Positions 1 through 7,665 of a stretch of 64,000 nucleotides of DNA are shown piece by piece (position 1 is the first letter of the stretch; every line of letters starts with the position of its first letter). A model generated the notes under the pieces. It was given only the letters and a program-made list of their open reading frames with translations. It was not told the DNA's origin and ran no database searches. The stretch spans positions 186,001 through 250,000 of the forward strand of contig JAPSFT010000004.1 of the NCBI GenBank assembly GCA_035063765.1, written 5' to 3'. A program made the position numbers and the translations under genes. This DNA comes from Deltaproteobacteria bacterium. GTDB taxonomy: Bacteria; Myxococcota_A; UBA9160; PR03.

Positions 1-1
1 C

Positions 2-343
2 CACGTTCCGGCGGGCTTCGGCGCGCAGCTCGTGGTCGTCGGCGGGGCTCCCGATGCGGCCGACGACTGGATCGCCGCCCATGTCGAGCCGGGCGACGTC
101 GTCGTCACGGCCGACATCCCGCTGGCGGCGCGCTGCCTCGCGGCCGGCGCCCGCGCGCTCGGGCCGGACGGCCGGCCCTTCACGGAGGACTCGATCGGCG
201 ACGCGCTCGCCGCCCGCCAGCTCCACGCCACGCTGCGCGAGCAGGGGCTGCTCCCGGGCGGCCCGCGGCCGCTCGCAGACAAGGACCGCCAGCGCTTCCT
301 CACGCGCCTCGATCAGCTCGCGCGCGCCGCGCGTGGCGCCTAG
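2..343 (+). CDS. YaiI/YqxD family protein (DUF188), 5' truncated by window edge
   Basis: Open from base 2, so the start lies outside the window. The visible part reads as the C-terminal two thirds of a DUF188 protein. It has the family hallmarks: the GDVVVTADIPLAARCL segment (an acidic PIN-like core), the G-P-x-G-R-x-F-T stretch, and the closing GGPRPLADKDRQRF segment that matches the E. coli YaiI tail. The family is small, about 150 residues, cytoplasmic and of unknown function; its fold resembles nucleases. The stop overlaps the stop of the convergent acyl-CoA dehydrogenase by 4 bases, so there is no room for an intergenic terminator. Family membership is confident; biochemical role is unknown. 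Confidence 0.85.
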   Translation, partial: HVPAGFGAQLVVVGGAPDAADDWIAAHVEPGDVVVTADIPLAARCLAAGARALGPDGRPFTEDSIGDALAARQLHATLREQGLLPGGPRPLADKDRQRFLTRLDQLARAARGA

Positions 344-1491
344 GCCTCGCTCGCGAACCCCCGCAGCCCCTGGTAGCGCGCCACGTGCCAGTCCGCGTCG
401 CCGAAGAGGCCCTGGAGCACGCGCAGGCGCTTGAAGAACAGGCCCTCGTCCTGCTCGTCGGTGACCCCGATCCCACCGAAGAGCTGGATCGCGTTCTCCT
501 GCACGAACCAGCCGCCGCGCGAGAGCTGGAGCTTGGCCGCCGAGATCTCCGCCTGGCGCTCGTCGGCGTCCTCGTAGTCGGCCGCGATCGCGGCGAGGAT
601 CATGGTCGAGCGGCACAGCTCGGTCTCGGCGTACATGTCGGCGGCGCGGTGCTGGAGCGCCTGGAAGCTCCCGATCGGCACGCCGAACTGCACGCGCTGC
701 TTGAGATAGGCAACGGTGCGGTCGAAGAGCTCCTGGATCTCGCCCTGGCCCTCGGCGCAGGCGGCGGCCGCCGCGCGGTCGAGCGCCCACTCGAGGTGGG
801 GCCGTGCGGCGCCGGCCGGGCCCAGCAGGCGCTCGGCGCCGACCTCGACCCGTCGCAGGCGCACGAGGGCGCTGCGCTGGCCGTCCATGCCGGGCACGCG
901 GATCCGCTCGAGCCCGGGGGCGTCGCCGTCCACGACGAAGAGCGACAGCCCCTCGCGGTCGAGCGGGTCACCGGCCGTGCGCGCGACGATCACGAGCTGG
1001 TCCGCGGCGTGCCCGTTCAGGACCCAGGTCTTCTCGCCCGAGAGCACCCAGCCCGCACCGCGCCGTTCGGCGCGCGTGCGGCAGTCGTGGGGCGTGAAGC
1101 GGCTCTGGCGCTCGGCGTAGGCGAGGGCGAGCGACGTGCGCCCCTCGATCATCGGCGCGAGGAAGCGCTCGCGCTGCGCATCGCTCCCGAGCTTCGAGAG
1201 CAGGCCCCCGGCCAGCACGACCGAGGGCACGATCGGCTCCGGCACGAGGCCCCGGCCGAGCTGCTCGAGGATCAGCGCGAGGTCCACGAAGCGGCCGCCG
1301 AAGCCGCCCTGCTCCTCGGGGTAGGCGACGCCGAGCCAGCCGAACTCCCCCATCCGTGCCCACACGCTCGGGTCCCAGCCGCGCTCGGTGTCGCGCAGCT
1401 TGCGGAAGCGCTCCACCGGCGAGTCGTTCGCGACGAACTTCGCGACCGAGTCGACCAGGATCTGCTGCTCTTCGCTGAGATCGAAGTTCAT
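340..1491 (-). CDS. acyl-CoA dehydrogenase, probable non-catalytic partner subunit
   Basis: 383 residues with the standard ACAD architecture: N-terminal helices (FDLSEEQQILVDSV), middle beta domain with WVLNGHAADQLVIVART, and C-terminal helices ending in the FGGIGVTDEQDEGLFFKR segment. Start ATG is preceded by GAGGAG. It lies 10 bases downstream of a second ACAD gene on the same strand, so the two are almost certainly co-transcribed. Near the C terminus, where active ACADs usually show a Y-G-G-x-N/S-E-I-Q type motif, this protein reads LFGDADWHV and lacks the glutamate. That resembles the unequal subunits of alpha2-beta2 ACADs such as mycobacterial FadE28-FadE29. Substrate is unknown; a branched or steroid-like acyl-CoA is an inference from that resemblance. 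Confidence 0.9.
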   Translation of the reverse strand: MNFDLSEEQQILVDSVAKFVANDSPVERFRKLRDTERGWDPSVWARMGEFGWLGVAYPEEQGGFGGRFVDLALILEQLGRGLVPEPIVPSVVLAGGLLSKLGSDAQRERFLAPMIEGRTSLALAYAERQSRFTPHDCRTRAERRGAGWVLSGEKTWVLNGHAADQLVIVARTAGDPLDREGLSLFVVDGDAPGLERIRVPGMDGQRSALVRLRRVEVGAERLLGPAGAARPHLEWALDRAAAAACAEGQGEIQELFDRTVAYLKQRVQFGVPIGSFQALQHRAADMYAETELCRSTMILAAIAADYEDADERQAEISAAKLQLSRGGWFVQENAIQLFGGIGVTDEQDEGLFFKRLRVLQGLFGDADWHVARYQGLRGFASEA

Positions 1492-1501
1492 CGCTGGCTC
1501 C

Positions 1502-2689
1502 TCAGAGGGTGGGCAGGCGCAGGATCTGCTTGGCGATGATGTTGCGCTGGATCTCGTTCGAGCCGCCGTAGATCGTCGCCGCGCGCAGGTAGTTGAAGGA
1601 GGAGGCGACGCCCTGCTCGATCGCCGGCAGCACCTCGGGCGGGCTGTCGAGCCAGCCGAGGGCGTCGTGGCCCATGGCGTCCATGCACAGCTCGGTCGAC
1701 TCCTGCTGGATCTCGGTGCCGACGAGCTTCAGGATCGAGCTCTCCGGGCCCGGCGCGCGCCCCACCTGGGCGGCGGCCAGGGTGCGGAGCTGGAGCAGCT
1801 CGAGGCTGCGCAGGCGCATCTCGAGCCGGGCGATGCGCTCGCGGAAGCTCCGGTCGTCGAAGAGCGAGCCCTCGCCGACCGGTGTCTCGCGCGCGATCCG
1901 CTTGCAGAGCTGGAGCCAGCGCTTGCTCTCGGCGATCCCGCCGATGCCGGTGCGCTCGTGGGCGAGCAGCGCCTTCGCCATCGTCCAGCCTCCGTTCTCG
2001 GGGCCGACCCGGTTCGTCTGCGGCACGCGCGCGTTCTGGAACCAGGTCTCGGAGAAAGCGTAGGTGCCGCCGGTCGTGAGGAAGGGCTTCACCGTGATGC
2101 CGGGCGTGTGCTTCACGTCGGCGAGGATGAAGGTGATGCCCTCCTGCTTCTTGCCGCTCGCGTCCGTGCGGGCGAGCAGGAAGATCCAGTCGGCGTACTG
2201 CGCGTAGGTGGTCCAGGTCTTCTGGCCGTTCAGGACGTAGTCCGTGCCGTCCTTCTCGGCGCGGAGCTGGAGCGAGGCGAGGTCGGAGCCCGCGTTCGGC
2301 TCCGAGTAGCCCTGGCACCAGACCTCCTCGCCCGAGAGGATCCTCGGGAGGAAGCGCTGCTTCTGCTCGGGCGTACCGAACTGGATCAGGAGCGGCCCCA
2401 CCATCGTCAGCCCGAAGGGCGAGAGCTGCGGCGCGTTGGCGCGCACCAGCTCCTCGCCGAAGATGTGGCGGCGCCCGATGTCCCAGCCCGTGCCGCCCAC
2501 CTCCTTCGGCCAGTGCGGCGCCACCCAGCCCTTCCGGAACAGGATCCGGTGCCACTCCATCTGCTCTTCGTGCTCGAAGTGGCCGCCCCCTTCCGCCTTG
2601 GCCCGGATCGGGGCGGGCATGGCATCCTGGATCCACTGCCGCACCTCCTGGCGGAAGGCGAGCTGCTCGGGGGAGTAGGCGAGGTCCAT
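1502..2689 (-). CDS. acyl-CoA dehydrogenase, probable catalytic subunit
   Basis: 395 residues from ATG at 2689, chosen because the family N terminus (MDLAYSPEQLAFRQEVRQW) begins there and GGAG precedes it; the frame stays open 600 bases further upstream but that part has no ACAD character. It contains the FAD-binding stretch WCQGYSEPNAGSDLASLQ, the GQKTWTTYAQYADW region and the C-terminal IYGGSNEIQRNIIAKQIL motif with its glutamate. It would oxidise an acyl-CoA to the enoyl-CoA, passing electrons to ETF. Followed after 10 bases by a second ACAD gene without the C-terminal glutamate, which suggests a heteromeric enzyme. The substrate cannot be read from sequence. Confidence 0.92.
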   Translation of the reverse strand: MDLAYSPEQLAFRQEVRQWIQDAMPAPIRAKAEGGGHFEHEEQMEWHRILFRKGWVAPHWPKEVGGTGWDIGRRHIFGEELVRANAPQLSPFGLTMVGPLLIQFGTPEQKQRFLPRILSGEEVWCQGYSEPNAGSDLASLQLRAEKDGTDYVLNGQKTWTTYAQYADWIFLLARTDASGKKQEGITFILADVKHTPGITVKPFLTTGGTYAFSETWFQNARVPQTNRVGPENGGWTMAKALLAHERTGIGGIAESKRWLQLCKRIARETPVGEGSLFDDRSFRERIARLEMRLRSLELLQLRTLAAAQVGRAPGPESSILKLVGTEIQQESTELCMDAMGHDALGWLDSPPEVLPAIEQGVASSFNYLRAATIYGGSNEIQRNIIAKQILRLPTL

Positions 2690-2878
2690 CGGGGGGCTCC
2701 GTGGCTTGGGTTCCGGATGGGGCGCCAGGGCGCGCTGCTGGCAATTGCGGAACGGTCGCGGAGCATAACGGCCCCCCACTCCGTCTGCCCGAGCCCCGTG
2801 CCGGCGCCATCTTGCAGCGCTCCGGTGCGGGCGGCGGGTATGATGCCGGCGCACCGGAGCGCCCGGAGCCGTACCTGC

Positions 2879-3283
2879 ATGGACCATCCCAACGTACAGC
2901 TCGCCCGCCGGCTGTGGGACGCGATCGCGCGCGGCGATGCCGACGGCGTGCGCGCCGGGCTCGCGCCCGACCTGGTCTGGCGCGCCACCGCGCGCGGCGC
3001 CCCCTGGTCCGGCGAACACCAGGGCGTCGACACGGCCATCGACATGCTGGCCCGTATCGGCGAGGCGACAGACGTCTTCGATGCCGACCTCGTCGACGTG
3101 CTCGCCAGCGACGAGCGGGTCGTGATCCTGTTCCGCGTGCACCTCGCGATCGGACCACGCCAGCTCGACCTCGACTACCTGATGCTCGGGCGGGTGGCTG
3201 GCGGGGTGATCCGGGACGTCCTCACCGCCCCCCTCGATCCCGAGGCGATCGAGGCCTTCTGGCAGGAAGGGACCGTGCGCTGA
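2879..3283 (+). CDS. NTF2-like / SnoaL-type ketosteroid-isomerase-fold protein
   Basis: 134 residues beginning MDHPNVQLARRLWDAIARGD, the typical first helix of SnoaL-like alpha+beta barrels. A central conserved-looking H-Q-G-V-D-T-A-I stretch and three C-terminal beta strands ending in F-W-Q follow. Proteins of this fold act as small-molecule isomerases, cyclases or hydratases, or only bind ligands; nothing here fixes the substrate. It is transcribed divergently from the ACAD pair. A TATGAT hexamer sits at 2839-2844 but without a -35 at normal spacing. The frame is open far upstream, but that portion is antisense to the ACAD genes and is not used. Confidence 0.75.
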   Translation: MDHPNVQLARRLWDAIARGDADGVRAGLAPDLVWRATARGAPWSGEHQGVDTAIDMLARIGEATDVFDADLVDVLASDERVVILFRVHLAIGPRQLDLDYLMLGRVAGGVIRDVLTAPLDPEAIEAFWQEGTVR

Positions 3284-3328
3284 GGCCAAAGCCCCGCGCG
3301 AATCGCCGGATCGCCGGGACTGTCCCCG

Positions 3329-4315
3329 TCAGAAGAGGAGGACGGCGAGTTTGGCGAAGGCGGCGCCGACGAGTGCGGAGGCGGGCAGGGTGAGGATCCA
3401 GGCGGCGGCGATGTCGCGGGTGAGCCCCCACTTCACGGCCGACAGGCGCTCGGTGGCGCCGACGCCCATCACCGAGGTGGTGATCACGTGGGTCGTCGAG
3501 ACGGGGAAGCCCATCCAGGCGGTTCCGAGCAGCACGCTCGAGGCGGCCGTCTCGGCCGCGAAGCCGTGGGCGGGCGTGAGCTTCACGAGCCGCATCCCGA
3601 GCGTGCGGATGATGCGCTTGCCGCCCGAGTAGGTGCCGGCGCCCATCACGAGCGCGCAGGCGAGCTTGACCCAGAACGGCACCTCCAGGTCCGGGATCGA
3701 GCCGCCCGCGAAGAGCGCGAGGGTGATGACGCCCATCGTCTTCTGGGCGTCGTTCGAGCCGTGGCTGAACGCCATGAGCGACGCCGAGGCGAGCTGCGCG
3801 ATCCGGAAGCGCCGCATCAGCGGGCCCGGCTGCGCGTTCCGGAACAGCCACAGGATCCCGACCATCAGCGCGATGCCCACGGCGAAGCCGATCGCCGGGG
3901 CGAGCACGGTCGGGATCAGCACCTTGCGCACGATCCCGCCCCACAGCACCGAGTCGGCCCCCGCCGTGGCGAGCACGGCGCCCGCCACTCCCCCGATCAG
4001 GCAGTGCGAGGAGCTCGACGGGATCGCCCACCACCAGGTGAGCAGGTTCCAGGCGATCGCGCCCACCAGGCCCCCGAGCATCACCGGCGCCGTCACGGAG
4101 CCCGGGTCGACGATGCCGCTCGCGAGGGTGGCCGCGACGTGCGTCGAGACGAGCGCGCCGACCACGTTCAGCACGGCGGCCGCCGCCAGCGCGAGCTGGG
4201 GTGGCACCGCCCGGGTCGAGATCGAGGTGGCCACCGCGTTGGCGGCGTCGTGGAAGCCGTTGGTGTAGTCGAAGAAGAGCGCGGCGACGATGACCGCGAC
4301 CAGCAGCGGTTCCAT
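3329..4315 (-). CDS. pit: inorganic phosphate transporter, Pit family
   Basis: 328 residues, mostly hydrophobic with about ten membrane segments. The two inverted Pit signatures are visible: DYTNGFHDAANAVATSIS near residues 16-33 and HGSNDAQKTMGVI in the second half. Pit carriers move neutral metal-phosphate complexes with protons across the inner membrane. The start at 4315 overlaps the stop of the upstream DUF47 gene by one base (TGATG), so the two are translationally coupled, a common pairing for low-affinity phosphate uptake. The length fits the short Pit subfamily without the large central loop of E. coli PitA. Confidence 0.95.
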   Translation of the reverse strand: MEPLLVAVIVAALFFDYTNGFHDAANAVATSISTRAVPPQLALAAAAVLNVVGALVSTHVAATLASGIVDPGSVTAPVMLGGLVGAIAWNLLTWWWAIPSSSSHCLIGGVAGAVLATAGADSVLWGGIVRKVLIPTVLAPAIGFAVGIALMVGILWLFRNAQPGPLMRRFRIAQLASASLMAFSHGSNDAQKTMGVITLALFAGGSIPDLEVPFWVKLACALVMGAGTYSGGKRIIRTLGMRLVKLTPAHGFAAETAASSVLLGTAWMGFPVSTTHVITTSVMGVGATERLSAVKWGLTRDIAAAWILTLPASALVGAAFAKLAVLLF

Positions 4316-4941
4316 CAAGCGTTCTCGAGCACCACGCCTTCGATCAGGTTCGCGACGTCCTCGCAGCGGTCGATGGCAGCCTCGAGCTGCGCGTAGATCT
4401 CCTTCCACTTGATCAGGGTCTTCGCGTCCTGCTCCTCGGCGAACAGGCGCGCCGTGGCCGAGCGCAGCAGGCGGTCGTTCTGCTTCTCCACCTGCTTGAC
4501 GGCGCGCGCCAGCTCCTCCGCCCGGGCCGGGGTGACCCGCTGCGCGAGGGCGTCGACCAGCGCCTTGGTGGCGTGCGTGGCATCGACGAGGTGCTGCGCC
4601 ATCTCGAGCGCCTCGGGGCGCGAGAAGTGGATCTCGTACAGCCAGACGCAGCGGGCGGCCTCTTCGACGAGGTCGAGGATGTCGTCGAGGCGGCTCGCCA
4701 GGTCGTGGATGTCGCCGCGCTCGATGGGCGTCACGAACGAGGAGCGCAGGAGCTCCATGGTGGTCTGGCAGACGGCGTCGGCCTCGTGCTCGACGGCGCG
4801 GATGCGGGTCGCCTGCTCCTCGGCGTCGTCCGGCTTCGCGAGCAGCTCGGCGAGCATCGCTGCACCCTGGACGGCGAGTGCTGCGTGCTGCGAGAAGAGG
4901 TCGAAGAACTGGGGCTTCTTCGGGAGCAGGCGTCTCAGCAC
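4315..4941 (-). CDS. DUF47 (PhoU-like) family protein, Pit accessory
   Basis: 208 residues, all-helical and charged, opening MLRRLLPKKPQFFDLFSQHA, typical of the DUF47/TIGR00153 family that is distantly related to PhoU. These cytoplasmic proteins bind metal through E/D-rich motifs such as EHEADAVCQ and RLDDILDLVEEA, both present, and are thought to modulate the Pit transporter encoded next to them. GTG start with a good GAGGAGAT ribosome site. Its gene starts 10 bases after the stop of the cyclase gene, so cyclase, DUF47 and Pit may share a transcript. Confidence 0.93.
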   Translation of the reverse strand: MLRRLLPKKPQFFDLFSQHAALAVQGAAMLAELLAKPDDAEEQATRIRAVEHEADAVCQTTMELLRSSFVTPIERGDIHDLASRLDDILDLVEEAARCVWLYEIHFSRPEALEMAQHLVDATHATKALVDALAQRVTPARAEELARAVKQVEKQNDRLLRSATARLFAEEQDAKTLIKWKEIYAQLEAAIDRCEDVANLIEGVVLENA

Positions 4942-4951
4942 GGGATCTCCT

Positions 4952-5860
4952 CTAGAAGATCGCGATCGGGTTGACGGGGGAGGCGGTGCCGCGCGCGAGG
5001 ACGAGCGGCGCCACGACGAGCTGGAAGGCGTGGCGCTGCTCCTCGCGGCAGGCCTCTGCGAGGGGGTCGAGGTCGAGGTTGTCGAGCAGGTGGAGGCCCA
5101 TCGCCACGATCGCGACCGAGTGGATCGGGAGCGGGACGCCCTCGATCCCGGAGGGCACGACGTCCGAGACGCCGTCGCCGCCGAGGGCGGCCACGCGGCG
5201 CTCGAAGAGCCAGGGCAGGCAGCTCGCGTGCAGGCCCGCGATCCGCTCGCGGGCGTTCCATGCGCCGCGCGCGGCGCGCCGCGCCCAGCGCCCGGTGCGC
5301 ACGAGGAGCACGTCGCCCGCCTCGACGCGCACGCCGGCGGCCGCCTCGGCGCGCTCGAGCTCGCCGGGGCCGATCGCCTCGCCGGGCTCGAGCCACGGCA
5401 CGCCGCGCAGCGCCGGGACGTCGAGCAGCACGCCGCGGGAGACCACGCCGTCGCGCAGCGCGTCGATCGCGAGCGCGAGCGCGCCGTGGGCGGTGACGCG
5501 CTCGATCGGGTAGCCGTTGTAGAGGCGCCCCTCGTGGAAGATGTGGCAGAGCGCGTCGATGTGGCTCACCGCGAAGCCGTGCGGCGCCAGCGCGAAGTAG
5601 TCGCCGCCGAAGCCCTCGCTGGCGGTGCCCGCCATCAGGTGGACGACCGGGCGCTCGTTGTCGGCGGCGGGCTCGGTCGGGAGCGGCCGCGCGCAGCCGA
5701 CGGTGCGCCCGCTGCGCACCAGCGCGGCGGCGGCCGCGCGCTTCCCGGGCGTGATCCAGCGCAGGGCGCCGAGCTGGTCGTCGCCACCCCAGCGCCCCCA
5801 GTTCGAGAGCGTGCGGTGGAAGGCGAGGACCTCGTCGGTGGCGAGCGCGGGCGCGGTCAG
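4952..5860 (-). CDS. cyclase family protein (kynurenine formamidase-like hydrolase)
   Basis: About 302 residues. The sequence contains LSNWGRWGGDDQLGALRWITP near the N terminus and FAVSHIDALCHIFHEGRLYNG in the centre, the metal-binding H-x-D-x-x-x-H region of the putative-cyclase/KynB superfamily of metal-dependent hydrolases. No ATG, GTG or TTG lies upstream of the conserved N terminus; the only sensible start is CTG at 5860, placed 5 bases after GGAG and overlapping the stop of the preceding gene. Members hydrolyse amides or lactones; the long WGRWG-type subgroup has no settled substrate. The preceding gene is an acetoacetate-decarboxylase-like protein, suggesting a joint role on a small oxo-acid or ring compound. 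Confidence 0.82.
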   Translation of the reverse strand: MTAPALATDEVLAFHRTLSNWGRWGGDDQLGALRWITPGKRAAAAALVRSGRTVGCARPLPTEPAADNERPVVHLMAGTASEGFGGDYFALAPHGFAVSHIDALCHIFHEGRLYNGYPIERVTAHGALALAIDALRDGVVSRGVLLDVPALRGVPWLEPGEAIGPGELERAEAAAGVRVEAGDVLLVRTGRWARRAARGAWNARERIAGLHASCLPWLFERRVAALGGDGVSDVVPSGIEGVPLPIHSVAIVAMGLHLLDNLDLDPLAEACREEQRHAFQLVVAPLVLARGTASPVNPIAIF

Positions 5861-6588
5861 AGCTTCTCCGGGACGTCGAAGCGGCCGTGCATGTGCTCGG
5901 TCCAGATCGTCATCAGCGCGGGGCCGGGCAGACCGAGCGAGCGCAGGGCGTCCGCGACCGGATGGGGCCCGAGCTCGAGCCGGGCCCCTCCGAGGCGGAT
6001 GCCGGTGCCGCTCCCGCCCTGGGTGAAGCGCGTGCGGTGGGCCACGCCCTCGATCTCGGTGTAGGTGACGGTCTCGGTGTCGGGCAGGGTGCGCGTCCCA
6101 CCACGCGGGAGCGAGAGGGTGAGTGCGTGCTCGCCCTCCATCACGAGCCGGCAGCGCACGCGGTCGCTCTCGTAGCGGAAGTCGATCTCCTCGACGCTCT
6201 TCGGGAAGCCCCAGATCGTGCGGCCGGCTTCGCACGTGAAGCTCTGGTCGACGGGCAGCTTCCAGATGAAGGTGCCGAGGCGCCCGCCGACGAGCTCGCG
6301 CAGCGCGCCCACCCAGGGCAGCCCGCGCGGCGCGCCGCGCGGGCGCACGAAGCAGGTGATCGAGACCTCGTGGTAGTCGCCGAGGTCGTTGTCGCGGTAG
6401 TCGATCACGGCGATCCCGAAGGGCGTGCGGCCGGGCAGGACGGTGGCGACCTCGAAGGCGTCCGGCACGAGGCGCTGGACGGCGCGGGCCGGGAGCAGCC
6501 AGGTCGCGACCCCGGTCGAGGCATCGCGCACCTGGACCGGCATCGTGACGGTCCGGCCCTGGATCTGGTAGCGGGCGGGCTCGGGCAC
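5857..6588 (-). CDS. acetoacetate decarboxylase-like protein (ADC superfamily)
   Basis: 243 residues from GTG at 6588. The central RTIWGFPKSVEEIDF segment matches the acetoacetate decarboxylase core where the Schiff-base lysine lies (Lys130 here), but the paired second lysine of true ADC (P-K-K) is Ser. That resembles ADC-like aldolase-dehydratases rather than the decarboxylase itself. The start was chosen because MPEPARYQIQGRTVTMPV is the normal family N terminus and a TATGCT -10 hexamer lies 6 bases before it; an alternative GTG at 6603 would place the start codon ahead of that hexamer. Its stop overlaps the CTG start of the cyclase gene. The reaction is not established. Confidence 0.78.
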   Translation of the reverse strand: MPEPARYQIQGRTVTMPVQVRDASTGVATWLLPARAVQRLVPDAFEVATVLPGRTPFGIAVIDYRDNDLGDYHEVSITCFVRPRGAPRGLPWVGALRELVGGRLGTFIWKLPVDQSFTCEAGRTIWGFPKSVEEIDFRYESDRVRCRLVMEGEHALTLSLPRGGTRTLPDTETVTYTEIEGVAHRTRFTQGGSGTGIRLGGARLELGPHPVADALRSLGLPGPALMTIWTEHMHGRFDVPEKL

Positions 6589-6594
6589 GAGGGG

Positions 6595-6600
6595 AGCATA
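6595..6600 (-). promoter_or_regulatory. -10 element of a probable leaderless promoter
   Basis: TATGCT on the minus strand ends 6 bases before the GTG at 6588, so transcription would begin at or next to the start codon. A weak TTCGCT lies 16 bases upstream as a possible -35. Same arrangement as several other genes in this window. Confidence 0.45.
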
Positions 6601-6631
6601 CACCCGGCGGCGCGCGAGCGAAGCGGGGAGA

Positions 6632-7111
6632 TCAATCCGTGCGGCGCTCCCGGCGGCGGCGGAGCTGCTCCCGCTGCTCGGGCGTAAGCCGCTCCCAGCG
6701 CTCGCGGAGCTCCTGGCGGCGCTCGGGCGGGAGGTCGCGGAACCAGCGATAGCGGCGCCGGATGCGCTCGCGCTCCTCGGGCGGGGCCTCGCGCAGGCGC
6801 CGGAAGCGCTCGCGGATCCGCTCGCGCCGCTCGGGCGGGAGCGCGCGCCAGCGCTCGAGCCGCTGCTGGGCGCGCGCGCGCTGCTCGGGTGACATGCGCC
6901 GCCAGCGCTCGGCGCCGCGCAGGAGTCGCTCGCGCCGCTCGGGCGGGAGCGTGCTCCAGCGCTCCGCGAAGGGCGCGAGGAGCTCGCGGTCCTCCGGAGC
7001 CAGCGCGTCCCAATCCTGCGAGGGAGCCGGCGAGGAGGCCTGTGCGGCGGCGCGAAGCGGACCCGCCACGAGGAGGGTGGCCAGCAGGCCGAGGAAGGAG
7101 CGCCTAGTCAT
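6632..7111 (-). CDS. DUF3106 domain protein with twin-arginine signal
   Basis: 159 residues. The start MTRRSFLGLLATLLVAG is a twin-arginine type signal peptide (RRSFLG) followed by a cleavable A-x-A region near residues 22-25. The mature part is an arginine/glutamate-rich helical domain built from about five repeats of a 20-residue unit centred on L-P-P-E-R-R-E-R and M-S-P-E-Q-R-A-R, the DUF3106 pattern. It is probably periplasmic; function unknown. It is the last gene of an ECF sigma operon, as is common for DUF3106 in Betaproteobacteria. GAGG precedes the ATG by 5 bases. Overlaps the end of the small acidic gene by 8 bases. Confidence 0.8.
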   Translation of the reverse strand: MTRRSFLGLLATLLVAGPLRAAAQASSPAPSQDWDALAPEDRELLAPFAERWSTLPPERRERLLRGAERWRRMSPEQRARAQQRLERWRALPPERRERIRERFRRLREAPPEERERIRRRYRWFRDLPPERRQELRERWERLTPEQREQLRRRRERRTD

Positions 7112-7349
7112 CGCTGCCTCGCGCCTCGTTCGCGCCGGCGGCGCCGGCGTCGCGAGGGCCGTCGTCGAGCTCGAACGGGTCGATCCCGCCGCCCGCGCCG
7201 TCGGAGAACTCGCCGAGGAACTCGAGCAGCTCGGGACTCGGGGCGTCCGAGGCTCGCGAGGGCTCTCCGGCGCCGGGCGGGGACAGCGGCTCGGCTGCCT
7301 CAGAGCGCGGCGTCCTCGGCGAGCCATCGGTAGAAGTCGAGGTCGTCAT
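7104..7349 (-). CDS. small acidic hypothetical protein in sigma factor operon
   Basis: 81 residues, no cysteine, very acidic C-terminal half (LLEFLGEFSDGAGGGIDPFELDDG). It fills the space between the DUF3619 and DUF3106 genes and overlaps both: the first 50 bases lie in another frame inside the end of the DUF3619 gene. The PELLEFLGEF...IDPFELD stretch looks like a genuine conserved motif rather than random GC-rich coding, and small acidic proteins with a similar stretch occur between these genes in other proteobacteria (recalled, not checked). The first 30 residues are low complexity, so the true start may be later. Function unknown. Confidence 0.55.
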   Translation of the reverse strand: MTTSTSTDGSPRTPRSEAAEPLSPPGAGEPSRASDAPSPELLEFLGEFSDGAGGGIDPFELDDGPRDAGAAGANEARGSDD

Positions 7350-7665
7350 AGAGCTCCAGGTCGTCGGCGCTCGCGAGGAGCTCGACGTCGTCGAGCTCGA
7401 CGGCGAGCTTGCCCTCGGTGTCCTCCCGCTGCCGCCAGGAGGCCACCACCAGCGCCAGCACGGCGGCGCCGGCGGCCGTCGCGACGAGGCCGCGCGGCGC
7501 CACGAAGGCGCGCCGGGTGGTGGCCGGCCTCTCGAGGGTCCCGAGCGCCCGCAGCCGCGCCGCGCGCAGGCGCGCTCGGGTCGTCTCGTCGAGCGCCGCC
7601 ACGTCGTGGTCGAGCTGCGCGCGGGCGCGGGCGACGAGCGGAGGGTCGGGTTCGCGCTCGCTCAT
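7300..7665 (-). CDS. DUF3619 family membrane protein, putative regulator of the adjacent sigma factor
   Basis: 121 residues. It has a cytoplasmic N terminus with a helical LDHDVAALDETTRARLRAARLRAL stretch, a single membrane helix near residues 58-77 (VATAAGAAVLALVVASW) and an acidic tail ending ELLASADDLELYDDLDFYRWLAED, the conserved end of DUF3619. ATGA overlap with the upstream ECF sigma gene. One-helix membrane partners of ECF factors are often anti-sigma proteins, and DUF3619 genes are regularly found directly after such sigma genes; an anti-sigma role is therefore an inference. The protein lacks the zinc motif of ZAS anti-sigma factors. Confidence 0.8.
   Translation of the reverse strand: MSEREPDPPLVARARAQLDHDVAALDETTRARLRAARLRALGTLERPATTRRAFVAPRGLVATAAGAAVLALVVASWRQREDTEGKLAVELDDVELLASADDLELYDDLDFYRWLAEDAAL

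Noticed and set aside
2812-2844. TTGCAG ... TATGAT promoter for the NTF2-like gene
   Set aside because: The spacer is 21 bases, too long for sigma-70; only the -10-like hexamer was noted.
1488-3158. Long alternative frames over the acyl-CoA dehydrogenase genes
   Set aside because: They are out of frame with the conserved ACAD motifs and rich in Arg/Pro/Ala, as expected for frame shadows.
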